Source of the DNA: Alkalibacterium sp046484155
GTDB lineage: Bacteria; Bacillota; Bacilli; Lactobacillales; Carnobacteriaceae_A
DNA length: 6,856 nt
Assembly (NCBI RefSeq): GCF_046484155.1
Contig: NZ_JAWOBT010000132.1
Location: 1-6,856, forward strand
Direction of reading: 5' to 3'
The translations under genes and the position numbers were made by a program. The stretch's first letter is position 1. Each line of letters begins with the position of its first letter. Shown one piece after another: positions 1 through 4,784 of the stretch. Below the pieces are notes generated by a model. That model worked only from the letters and a program-made list of their open reading frames with translations, was not told the DNA's origin and made no database searches.

Positions 1-75
1 GGGCCGTCCCCACTCTTTATCATGGTAGTGAATATAAACGGCATCTTCGGTTACCCAACCGCATCTTTTCTTCAT
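1..75 (-). CDS. tag: DNA-3-methyladenine glycosylase I, N-terminal 25 codons (runs off left edge)
   Basis: Base-excision repair enzyme that removes 3-methyladenine from alkylated DNA in the cytoplasm. Only the first 25 residues are in the window. They contain the family's N-terminal signature: KKRCGWV followed by YIHYHDKEWGRP, where the Cys-Gly-Trp and the YHDxEWG motif are diagnostic of Tag. The Cys and His here belong to the zinc-binding set known for the family. The ATG at 73-75 is chosen because AAGGGG lies 8 nt upstream of it. An in-frame ATG at 113-115 has no ribosome binding site and falls next to the IS end. The IS element lies directly upstream, so expression may now depend on element-derived or short intergenic sequence. 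The identity is firm although the gene is cut by the window edge. Confidence 0.88.
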   Translation of the reverse strand, partial: MKKRCGWVTEDAVYIHYHDKEWGRP

Positions 76-127
76 TTTCCATTCCCCTTCTTTTACTCTA
101 TTGTATTGAAACTCCATGTGAACTACA

Positions 128-145
128 CCGGAACTGAATTACCGG
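128..145. repeat. Candidate subterminal hairpin at the tnpB-side end of the IS element
   Basis: CCGG at 128-131 and CCGG at 142-145 pair across a 10-nt loop, in which a further A-T pair can form after one mismatch. It lies about 7 nt inside the proposed element end. IS200/IS605 transposases recognise such short imperfect subterminal hairpins as single strands. The stem is only 4 bp, so this is weak by itself. Confidence 0.35.
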
Positions 146-160
146 ACTTCTGGGAACACC

Positions 161-408
161 TTTAACTGTCCTGTTTAAAGACTGGTGGCATCCGAGCGTT
201 TCAGAAAATCTTATTCCTATTTCAGTATCGGGAGAAGATTATTCAAGTCGCGCTCGGTCAGAGCTGACAGTGTGGGCCTATTCTCATATCGCGTGTTCCA
301 CATTGACAAGAACTGACTCCATACAAACCGGGTATTGCCGATGTTCTGCACTACGCGGACTTGTTGGTCAGGTTGAAGCGCTAATTTGCCTTTAACTCAG
401 ATTAACAT
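161..408 (-). pseudogene. tnpB: tnpB relic: N-terminal part of an RNA-guided TnpB (IS605 orfB), multiple stops
   Basis: Reading from ATG at 406-408 with AGGAGGT 8 nt upstream, one continuous frame gives a TnpB N-terminus. It shows QNIGNTRFVWSQFLSMWNTRY, which fits the conserved 'G..RFVWN..L' helix, then LLPILK, and further on FLKRSDATSL, which fits the family's 'FLKESDATSLQ'. The frame is interrupted by TGA (397-399, codon 4), TAG (217-219, codon 64), TAA two codons later and TAA after DATSL. Each is one substitution from a plausible sense codon (for example TAG from AAG, TAA from CAA). Everything after about 80 codons is missing, including the RuvC catalytic residues and zinc ribbon, and the element end follows at once. 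TnpB is known as the RNA-guided nuclease that helps such elements persist; this copy cannot make one. The end near 161 is approximate. Confidence 0.7.
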
Positions 409-416
409 GGGGTCCC

Positions 417-423
417 ACCTCCT
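417..423 (-). promoter_or_regulatory. Ribosome binding site of the tnpB relic
   Basis: AGGAGGT on the minus strand, 8 nt before the ATG at 406-408. It supports the view that the relic's true start is preserved even though codon 4 is now a stop. Confidence 0.6.
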
Positions 424-430
424 GTTGGTG

Positions 431-439
431 TGGTATACT
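431..439 (+). promoter_or_regulatory. Extended -10 promoter for tnpA
   Basis: TGGTATACT fits the extended -10 pattern TGnTAtacT. No good -35 box is seen 17 nt upstream (GGTCCC). It would give a leader of about 60 nt before the tnpA start codon. Confidence 0.45.
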
Positions 440-440
440 T

Positions 441-449
441 ATTGTATCA
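441..449 (-). promoter_or_regulatory. Extended -10 promoter for tnpB, divergent from the tnpA promoter
   Basis: On the minus strand TGATACAAT fits TGnTAnAAT. It is separated by a single base from the tnpA -10 on the other strand, so the two promoters should exclude each other. No convincing -35 box is visible. Confidence 0.4.
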
Positions 450-508
450 CGCATGACCCATTACGCTAACGCTTAAAAACTGAAGCAACAACATAAGGAG
501 GACAACGC

Positions 509-946
509 ATGTATATTAAAGCACGCACGAATGTTCACCGTACCATCTACCATTTGGTTTGGGTGACGAAGTACCGTAAAGCCATGTTCACGACACCAGA
601 ACGCCGTCAGGCAATGAAGGCATTCTTATTCGTCATCGCCGAAAAAAATGCCGTTACCATCCTGGAAAGCGAGATCCTGGACGATCACGTTCACCTGGTG
701 GTCTCCTTTCCACCGCACAAGTCCATCAGTTCGGTCATGAAGGCATTGAAAGGCGCGTCCGCTCGGGACTGGTTCAAACAGTTTCCCGATACGAAAAAGG
801 AGTTATGGAAAGGGTCCCTGTGGTCGAAGAGCTACTTTGTCAGTACAGTGGGCGACGTTTCCAAAGACGTTGTCATAGCGTATGTACAAAACCAGTTGAC
901 CGAGTACAACAGTGGGCGTTCGAGACGCGACCCATCTCTCAGTTAA
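509..946 (+). CDS. tnpA: IS200/IS605-family Y1 (HUH) transposase TnpA
   Basis: Single-strand DNA transposase that nicks and rejoins element ends through a 5'-phosphotyrosine, acting as a dimer. The 145-residue protein has the usual length (about 130-155). Visible hallmarks are the N-terminal RTIYHLVWVTKYRK strand, the HUH metal-binding motif His60-Val61-His62 in DDHVHLVVSFPP, the KGASARDWF helix region, the LWSKSYFVSTVG strand, and the catalytic tyrosine Tyr125 in VIAYVQNQ. AAGGAGG at 495-501 sits 7 nt before ATG, which fixes the start. The frame is intact and all catalytic residues are present, so it is probably active on ends carrying suitable hairpins. The last codons overlap a hairpin that may be the element's own left end. 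Its base composition differs from the AT-rich opu region, in line with recent acquisition. Confidence 0.93.
   Translation: MYIKARTNVHRTIYHLVWVTKYRKAMFTTPERRQAMKAFLFVIAEKNAVTILESEILDDHVHLVVSFPPHKSISSVMKALKGASARDWFKQFPDTKKELWKGSLWSKSYFVSTVGDVSKDVVIAYVQNQLTEYNSGRSRRDPSLS
913..934. repeat. Imperfect bulged hairpin within the 3' end of tnpA (candidate IS left-end hairpin)
   Basis: TGGGCGT at 913-919 pairs with ACG (924-926) and CCCA (931-934) around a 5-nt TCGAG loop, leaving nothing unpaired except a 4-nt CGCG/CGA-type bulge on the 3' side. Bulged subterminal hairpins are what TnpA binds in this family. Its position is about 10 nt from the end of tnpA, which suggests that the left end of the element overlaps the coding region. 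Confidence 0.4.
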
Positions 947-1099
947 AACCAAAGGTCTTCTCACTAACGTCTTTTAAAAAAACCATTAGAAACACTTCAA
1001 ACCAAATAACCGTCTCCCATTACCGTTATAAGATCTCCCCATAATGCGTCTAGCGATTCCCACTGAAGTTCCTGTCAGTACACCATCCAGCGTTTTCAT
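942..1099 (-). pseudogene. Possible barstar-family (RNase inhibitor-like) gene remnant, frame-broken
   Basis: No intact gene is present, but successive minus-strand frames give pieces that line up with barstar order. From the ATG at 1097-1099 comes MKTLDGVLTGT, resembling the family's opening 'K.i.LDG'. After a frame change comes QWESLDALWGDL (LDALW at 1039-1053), matching the barstar core 'Y.G.NLDALWD.L', then MGDGYLV. After another frame change comes IWFEVFLMVFLKDVSEKTFGFN, ending at the IS boundary. Barstars bind and inhibit cytoplasmic ribonucleases of the barnase type. The distance between the LDG and LDALW pieces is about 10 residues shorter than in intact barstars, so a deletion is implied as well as frameshifts. 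The LDALW match is the only specific piece; chance is not excluded. No partner RNase is visible. Confidence 0.33.
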
Positions 1100-1385
1100 G
1101 TGCATAGGATTGCTCATTAGCGAAACGGATAGCCACTTAGGACAAACGGAATCTGAAAAGCAGGCAACATCATCGGCTCTTTTTTCTATTATTATTCGCC
1201 TCACGTTCGCTTTTTTAAAATCGAGTGGCGAACATCAGGATATACCACTTTTCTTCAACTCAAAAACCCTTTTTATCGAATAGGAAAAACAAACGAAAAT
1301 TAAAAAAATACTCATAATTCATAAAAACGATTCAATTTATGAACCTTTTTTTGTATAAATAACATTGCGACATTATAAAAGATAA

Positions 1386-1451
1386 CTTTTTTCACATCCA
1401 ACAAAACCTATAACTGCAAGTTTCACACTCTTTTACATCGCTTTTTTCACA
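1386..1451 (+). repeat. Pair of identical 11-bp boxes upstream of opuA, 55 bp apart
   Basis: CTTTTTTCACA occurs at 1386-1396 and again at 1441-1451, with a shorter TTTCACA at 1421-1427 between them. The 55-bp spacing is close to five helical turns, so both boxes would face the same side of the DNA. A regulator-binding role is inference; poly-T content makes chance repeats easier. Confidence 0.35.
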
Positions 1452-1473
1452 AAGAATATTACGATTGATATCC

Positions 1474-1495
1474 ATTTGTCACTTATTTGTCATTT
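1474..1495 (+). repeat. Tandem 11-bp direct repeat, ATTTGTCA core
   Basis: ATTTGTCACTT at 1474-1484 is followed directly by ATTTGTCATTT at 1485-1495 (10 of 11 identical). An 11-bp period places both copies on one DNA face, as in direct-repeat operators. It lies about 85 bp upstream of the opuA -35 region. Confidence 0.4.
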
Positions 1496-1531
1496 CTAAT
1501 CAAATTCTTAGAAAGCTTATTTGAAAGGGAA

Positions 1532-1545
1532 GGTAACCGGTTACA
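1532..1545. promoter_or_regulatory. cre-like operator (LacI/CcpA-type palindrome) upstream of opuA
   Basis: The site GGTAACCGGTTACA contains the perfect 12-bp palindrome GTAACCGGTTAC (1533-1544). It agrees with the catabolite-responsive element pattern TGNAANCGNTTNCA at every fixed position except the first. It sits about 35 bp upstream of the -35 box, an activating or modulating location and not one that blocks RNA polymerase directly. It could equally be the operator of another LacI-family regulator. Confidence 0.5.
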
Positions 1546-1579
1546 CTGTGCAAAAAACCTTCACAGCAGGTTCTATTGT

Positions 1580-1608
1580 TTTACTATACTTCTATCGCTT
1601 GGTATAAT
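1580..1608 (+). promoter_or_regulatory. Promoter of the opuA operon (sigma-A type, extended -10)
   Basis: A perfect -10 TATAAT at 1603-1608 is preceded by TG at 1600-1601, giving the extended TGnTATAAT form. TTTACT at 1580-1585 serves as a -35 (4 of 6 to TTGACA) with an ideal 17-bp spacer. Transcription would begin near 1615, leaving a leader of about 117 nt before opuAA. Confidence 0.7.
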
Positions 1609-1635
1609 TAACGTCGTGCAACAAACGATAATAAC

Positions 1636-1698
1636 ACTTGTTTCCCAATATTCCGCCTTAAACAGGTGCCAGGCGTTGGAGTTACAAGGTCAATATTG
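1636..1698 (+). promoter_or_regulatory. Structured 5' leader of opuA with mutually exclusive stems
   Basis: Three stems are possible. CAATATT (1646-1652) pairs with AATATTG (1692-1698), and within it CGCCT (1654-1658) pairs with AGGCG (1671-1675). Alternatively ACTTGTTT (1636-1643) pairs with AAACAGGT (1660-1667), which competes with the inner stem. None matches a riboswitch class I recognise, and no T-tract follows. Function is unknown. Confidence 0.3.
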
Positions 1699-1713
1699 AA
1701 TACAAAATATATT

Positions 1714-1721
1714 AAAGGAGG
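1714..1721 (+). promoter_or_regulatory. Ribosome binding site of opuAA, fixing a TTG start
   Basis: AAAGGAGG is a near-perfect Shine-Dalgarno sequence lying 10 nt before TTG at 1732-1734. No ATG is suitably placed nearby, so the TTG start is well supported. Confidence 0.8.
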
Positions 1722-1731
1722 CTGAAAATCT

Positions 1732-2940
1732 TTGGCAACTAAAGTTGAAATTAAAAATTTGTCCAAAATATTTGGCAAAAAAGAAAAACAAGCTTTAGAA
1801 CTAGTTAAAAGCGGTTCTTCAAAAGAAGAAATTCTTGAGCAGACCGGAGCCACAGTTGGTGTCAACAAAGCTAATTTCAAAGTAGAAGAAGGCGAAATTT
1901 TCGTTATCATGGGTCTTTCCGGTAGTGGTAAATCAACACTGGTACGTATGCTTAACCGTTTGATCGAACCCACCGAAGGAAGCATTTTGATCGATGATGA
2001 AGATGTTTCAAAAATGGACAAAGATGAATTACGTAAAATTCGTCGTGAAAAAGTATCCATGGTGTTTCAAAACTTCGGCCTATTCCCTCACCGCACTATT
2101 CTGGAAAACACAGAATACGGCTTAGAGGTACAAGGCGTAGACAAGGAAACCCGTCAGAAACAAGCTGAGAAAGCACTCGATAATGCCGGACTTCTTCCAT
2201 ATAAGGATCAACATCCACATCAATTATCGGGCGGAATGCAGCAGCGTGTGGGCCTAGCTCGTGCGTTAGCGAATGATCCTGAGATTTTACTCATGGACGA
2301 AGCGTTCTCTGCACTGGATCCACTTATTCGACGTGACATGCAGGATGAATTGCTGGAAATGCAGGAAAAGATGCAGAAAACAATCATCTTTATCACCCAT
2401 GACTTGAACGAGTCATTACGTATTGGTGACCGTATCGCTATTATGAAAGCTGGCGAAGTGGTTCAAGTGGGCACAGGAGAAGAAATCCTTACTAACCCTG
2501 CCAATGAATATGTCGAGCGTTTCGTTGAAGACGTCGATCGTTCTAAAGTCCTAACGGCTGAAAACATTATGATCCGTCCTCAGACGTTGCGTTCGAGCAA
2601 AGCAGGTCCACGTGTCGCTGCACAGGAAATGAAGTCAGCCGGCTTATCGAGCATGCTCATTATTGATAAACACCAGCAGTTAAAAGGTTATGTTACAGAT
2701 GAAGACGTGTTAGCAGCTGTTAAATCTAACATACGTGACCTTGAGAGTATTATACGAACGGATATTCCTAAAGTTTCTAAAGACACGTTGATTTATGACT
2801 TATACGATATCATTCATGACTCTGACACACCTGTTGCAGTGGTTGATGAAAACAATAAATTAGAAGGTATCGTTATCCGTAGTTTAGTCATTGGTGCCTT
2901 AGCTAGGGAAAAAGAGGAGGATTCAAATAATGGAGAATAG
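1732..2940 (+). CDS. opuAA: Glycine betaine/proline betaine ABC transporter ATP-binding protein with tandem CBS domains
   Basis: Cytoplasmic ATPase that powers osmoprotectant import through OpuAB. In the 402-residue product all ABC motifs are intact: Walker A GLSGSGKST (61-69), Q-loop Gln113 in VFQNFGLFPHR, signature LSGGMQQRV (165-173), Walker B ILLMDE (185-190) with catalytic Glu190, D-loop SALD, and switch His223 in FITHD. The insert before Walker A (KKEKQALELVKSGSSKEEI) is typical of ProV/OpuAA. Residues about 273-390 form two CBS modules, for example VTDEDVLAAV (321-330) and GIVIRSLVIGAL. The protein ends in a short acidic tail, EKEEDSNNGE. In the known lactococcal OpuA the CBS pair and acidic tail sense ionic strength, and the CBS domains bind cyclic di-AMP, which inhibits transport. 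The same control is likely here but not shown. It is first in the operon and overlaps opuAB by 11 bp. It uses a TTG start. Confidence 0.95.
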   Translation: MATKVEIKNLSKIFGKKEKQALELVKSGSSKEEILEQTGATVGVNKANFKVEEGEIFVIMGLSGSGKSTLVRMLNRLIEPTEGSILIDDEDVSKMDKDELRKIRREKVSMVFQNFGLFPHRTILENTEYGLEVQGVDKETRQKQAEKALDNAGLLPYKDQHPHQLSGGMQQRVGLARALANDPEILLMDEAFSALDPLIRRDMQDELLEMQEKMQKTIIFITHDLNESLRIGDRIAIMKAGEVVQVGTGEEILTNPANEYVERFVEDVDRSKVLTAENIMIRPQTLRSSKAGPRVAAQEMKSAGLSSMLIIDKHQQLKGYVTDEDVLAAVKSNIRDLESIIRTDIPKVSKDTLIYDLYDIIHDSDTPVAVVDENNKLEGIVIRSLVIGALAREKEEDSNNGE

Positions 2941-3778
2941 TATTTTAGATGTCATACCTCAAATCCCTGTTTCCGAATGGATGGCCAATTTTATAAACTG
3001 GTTAACGGATAATTTCTCATGGCTTTTTGATGCCTTACGTGATTCAGGTAACTGGACAATGGACACGATAACGGATTTATTACTCGTTGTTCCACCCATC
3101 TTATTCATCGTACTGCTTACTGCCCTAGCCTTTTTCTCTAGTGGTAAAAAATTGGGATTACCAACATTTACCGTGTTGGGCTTGATCTACATTTATAACC
3201 AGGGACTATGGGAACCACTGATGTACACCATCACACTGGTTGTTGTAGCAAGTTTACTCTCTATCATTATCGGTGTACCTGTTGGTATATTGATGGCCAA
3301 GAGTGAATGGGCAAACGCGCTGATCACCCCCATTTTAGACCTTATGCAGACCATGCCGGCATTTGTTTACTTGATACCCGCTGTCGCATTCTTTGGAATC
3401 GGAATGGTTCCAGGTGTGTTCTCTGCCGTTATCTTCGCTTTGCCACCGACAGTCCGTTTCACTAACCTGGGAATCAGACAAGTGTCTGAGGAAATGGTTG
3501 AAGCAGCCAAGTCATTTGGTAGCACTGGATCACAACAATTATTTAAAGTAGAATTACCGCTGGCCAAAGCAACAATCATGGCCGGTATCAACCAGACTGT
3601 CTTGCTTGCTTTATCAATGGTTGTTATTGCTTCAATGATCGGCGCACCCGGTTTAGGTGAACGTGTCATCAACGCCTTACAACGTGCTCAAGTCGGGCCT
3701 GGCTTTGTTGCAGGATTCGCTTTAGTTGTCTTGGCAATTATTCTAGACAGAACAATGCAAGGATTTAACAGAGATTAA
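2930..3778 (+). CDS. opuAB: Glycine betaine ABC transporter permease
   Basis: Integral-membrane subunit forming the substrate path of the OpuA importer. The 282-residue length equals the stand-alone Bacillus-type OpuAB, whereas the lactococcal permease is fused to its binding protein. It has a hydrophilic amphipathic N-terminus (about 1-48), then membrane segments near 50-70, 78-92, 99-122, 134-172, 215-240 and 257-272. The EAA coupling loop that docks on the ATPase is at about 187-210: EEMVEAAKSFGSTG followed by FKVELPLA. IGAPGLGERV (237-246) is the usual post-EAA signature. Its ATG lies inside the last codons of opuAA (overlap of 11 bp) with GAGGAGG 9 nt upstream, so translation is probably coupled. 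The start is secure. Confidence 0.95.
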   Translation: MENSILDVIPQIPVSEWMANFINWLTDNFSWLFDALRDSGNWTMDTITDLLLVVPPILFIVLLTALAFFSSGKKLGLPTFTVLGLIYIYNQGLWEPLMYTITLVVVASLLSIIIGVPVGILMAKSEWANALITPILDLMQTMPAFVYLIPAVAFFGIGMVPGVFSAVIFALPPTVRFTNLGIRQVSEEMVEAAKSFGSTGSQQLFKVELPLAKATIMAGINQTVLLALSMVVIASMIGAPGLGERVINALQRAQVGPGFVAGFALVVLAIILDRTMQGFNRD

Positions 3779-3820
3779 GATTAAGATTTTGATAATGAAA
3801 CAAACTATACAAAACTTACA

Positions 3821-3827
3821 AAGGGGA
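3821..3827 (+). promoter_or_regulatory. Ribosome binding site of opuAC, fixing a TTG start
   Basis: AAGGGGA lies 8 nt before TTG at 3836-3838. The encoded signal peptide begins at once (MNITWKKLGL...), which confirms this start. No terminator or clear promoter is seen in the 57-bp gap after opuAB. Confidence 0.7.
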
Positions 3828-3835
3828 TTTTTATT

Positions 3836-4726
3836 TTGAACATTACTTGGAAAAAATTAGGTTTAACGGCAGCATCTGCTTCTGCACTGTTTTTAGCAGC
3901 GTGTGAAGATGGAACAGACACAACTGACGAAGACACTGGATCACTCGAAGGTGAAATCGAACTTGCTTATGTGGCTTGGGACTCTGAGATTGCTTCTACA
4001 AACGTAATCGGACAAGTATTGCAAGATGTAGGTTATGAAGTTGATTTAATTCAGCTAGACAACGCAATCATGTGGGAAGCGGTCTCTAACGGAGAAGCTG
4101 ACGCAATGGTTTCAGCCTGGTTACCAGGCACACATGCACCTCAATTTGAACAGTATTCAGACAGCCTGGAACATTTAGGCCCTAACTTGGAAGGTGCTAA
4201 AATTGGTTTAGTCGTTCCCAAATATATGGATGCAGACTCTATTGCTGATTTAACAGATGAAGCTGATCAGACCATTACTGGTATTGAAGCCGGTGCTGGT
4301 GTCGTTGCGGCTGCAGAACAAGCAGTAAATGAAGACTACGCTAACTTAGAGGGCTGGGATGTTCAAACATCCTCTTCAGGTGCGATGATACAGCAATTAG
4401 ACGATGCCTATGAAAACGAAGAAGAAATGATCGTAACAGGCTGGTCACCACACTGGATGTTCCAGTCTTATGATTTAAAATATCTAGAAGATCCTGAAGG
4501 ATCATTTGGTGGTGAAGAAACAATCGATACTTTCACTCGTGAAGGTCTTGAAGACGACATGCCGGAAGCTTACCAAATATTAGATAATTTCAAATGGGAA
4601 CCTGCTGATATGGAAGCAGTTATGTTAGCAATTCAAGAAGGCGCAGATCCTGAAGAAGCTGCACGTAACTGGATCGAAGAAAATGAAGATACTGTTTCTG
4701 AATGGACCGAAGGCGTAATCGAATAA
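3836..4726 (+). CDS. opuAC: Glycine betaine-binding lipoprotein, strongly acidic
   Basis: Extracytoplasmic receptor that captures glycine betaine and delivers it to OpuAB. Residues 1-22 are a lipoprotein signal with lipobox LAAC and lipidated Cys23, followed by an acidic Asp/Glu/Thr linker. Domain I begins with IELAYVAWDSEIAS and runs to GLVVPKYM (125-131). The next domain carries GIEAGAG (149-155) and GWSPHWMF (202-209). Trp48, Trp95 (SAWLP) and Trp203 match by motif the three tryptophans that cage the betaine cation in the Bacillus subtilis homologue. From my memory of that protein, the order of the two halves is swapped relative to it. The mature 274 residues contain about 67 Asp/Glu but only 6 Lys/Arg, an extreme acidic excess typical of proteins exposed to high salt. 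It is third in the operon, 57 bp after opuAB, with a TTG start. Confidence 0.95.
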   Translation: MNITWKKLGLTAASASALFLAACEDGTDTTDEDTGSLEGEIELAYVAWDSEIASTNVIGQVLQDVGYEVDLIQLDNAIMWEAVSNGEADAMVSAWLPGTHAPQFEQYSDSLEHLGPNLEGAKIGLVVPKYMDADSIADLTDEADQTITGIEAGAGVVAAAEQAVNEDYANLEGWDVQTSSSGAMIQQLDDAYENEEEMIVTGWSPHWMFQSYDLKYLEDPEGSFGGEETIDTFTREGLEDDMPEAYQILDNFKWEPADMEAVMLAIQEGADPEEAARNWIEENEDTVSEWTEGVIE

Positions 4727-4748
4727 TCAATTGACAAATAAAAAAAAG

Positions 4749-4784
4749 ACGCTATTTCAATTATGAAATAGCGTATTTTTTTTT
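4749..4784. terminator. Bidirectional intrinsic terminator between opuAC and the antiporter gene
   Basis: A perfect 11-bp stem, ACGCTATTTCA (4749-4759) with TGAAATAGCGT (4764-4774), closes an ATTA loop. It is followed on the plus strand by A and nine T residues, and preceded by a run of seven A's that supplies the T-tract on the minus strand. It ends opuAC transcripts rightwards and antiporter transcripts leftwards. The plus-strand T-tract overlaps the antiporter stop codon. Confidence 0.93.

Larger units (their letters stand above)
119..946. mobile_element. IS200/IS605-family insertion sequence with intact tnpA and decayed tnpB
   Basis: An approximately 0.8 kb element with the divergent IS605 layout: tnpA on the plus strand and a tnpB relic on the minus strand, sharing a central promoter region near 431-449. 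Its bases look visibly more GC-rich than the opu operon DNA. The boundaries are estimates because this family makes no terminal inverted repeats or target duplications. The tnpB-side end is placed where the minus strand reads GTAGTTCA (119-126), next to a CCGG...CCGG hairpin. The tnpA-side end is placed at or just past the tnpA stop, where an imperfect hairpin sits at 913-934. Element identity is strong; the exact ends are not. Confidence 0.75.
1100..1579. other. AT-rich intergenic region with no supported gene, upstream of the opuA operon
   Basis: No convincing coding frame is seen on either strand. Open frames here lack ribosome binding sites and known motifs. The stretch becomes very AT-rich after about 1290 and contains repeated TTTTCACA-type boxes (1386-1396 and 1441-1451, identical 11-mers), an 11-bp tandem repeat (1474-1495), a weak AT-only hairpin (1318-1343) followed by T7, and a cre-like palindrome (1532-1545). 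It probably holds the distal control region of opuA plus decayed sequence from the barstar-like side. Confidence 0.6.

Noticed and set aside
986..1204. 72-codon open frame on the minus strand containing MKTLDGVLTGT
   Set aside because: As a whole protein it resembles nothing and has no ribosome binding site; only its first part was used, as one piece of the frame-broken barstar-like remnant.
1044..1283. 79-codon open frame on the plus strand
   Set aside because: It has no ribosome binding site and no recognisable motif, and it runs antisense to the barstar-like remnant; it looks like a chance frame.
1318..1353. Possible terminator: 8-bp AT-only stem (TTCATAAA / TTTATGAA) followed by T7
   Set aside because: The stem has a single G-C pair per arm, the loop is 10 nt, and no plus-strand gene lies close enough upstream to need it; kept only as a note in the intergenic entry.
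1615..1731. ydaO-type cyclic di-AMP riboswitch in the opuA leader
   Set aside because: Considered because of the osmotic context, but the leader is short and I see none of the conserved ydaO segments or a terminator.
1608..2060. 150-codon minus-strand frame over the opuA leader and opuAA start
   Set aside because: It is a shadow of opuAA, whose frame has full family motifs.
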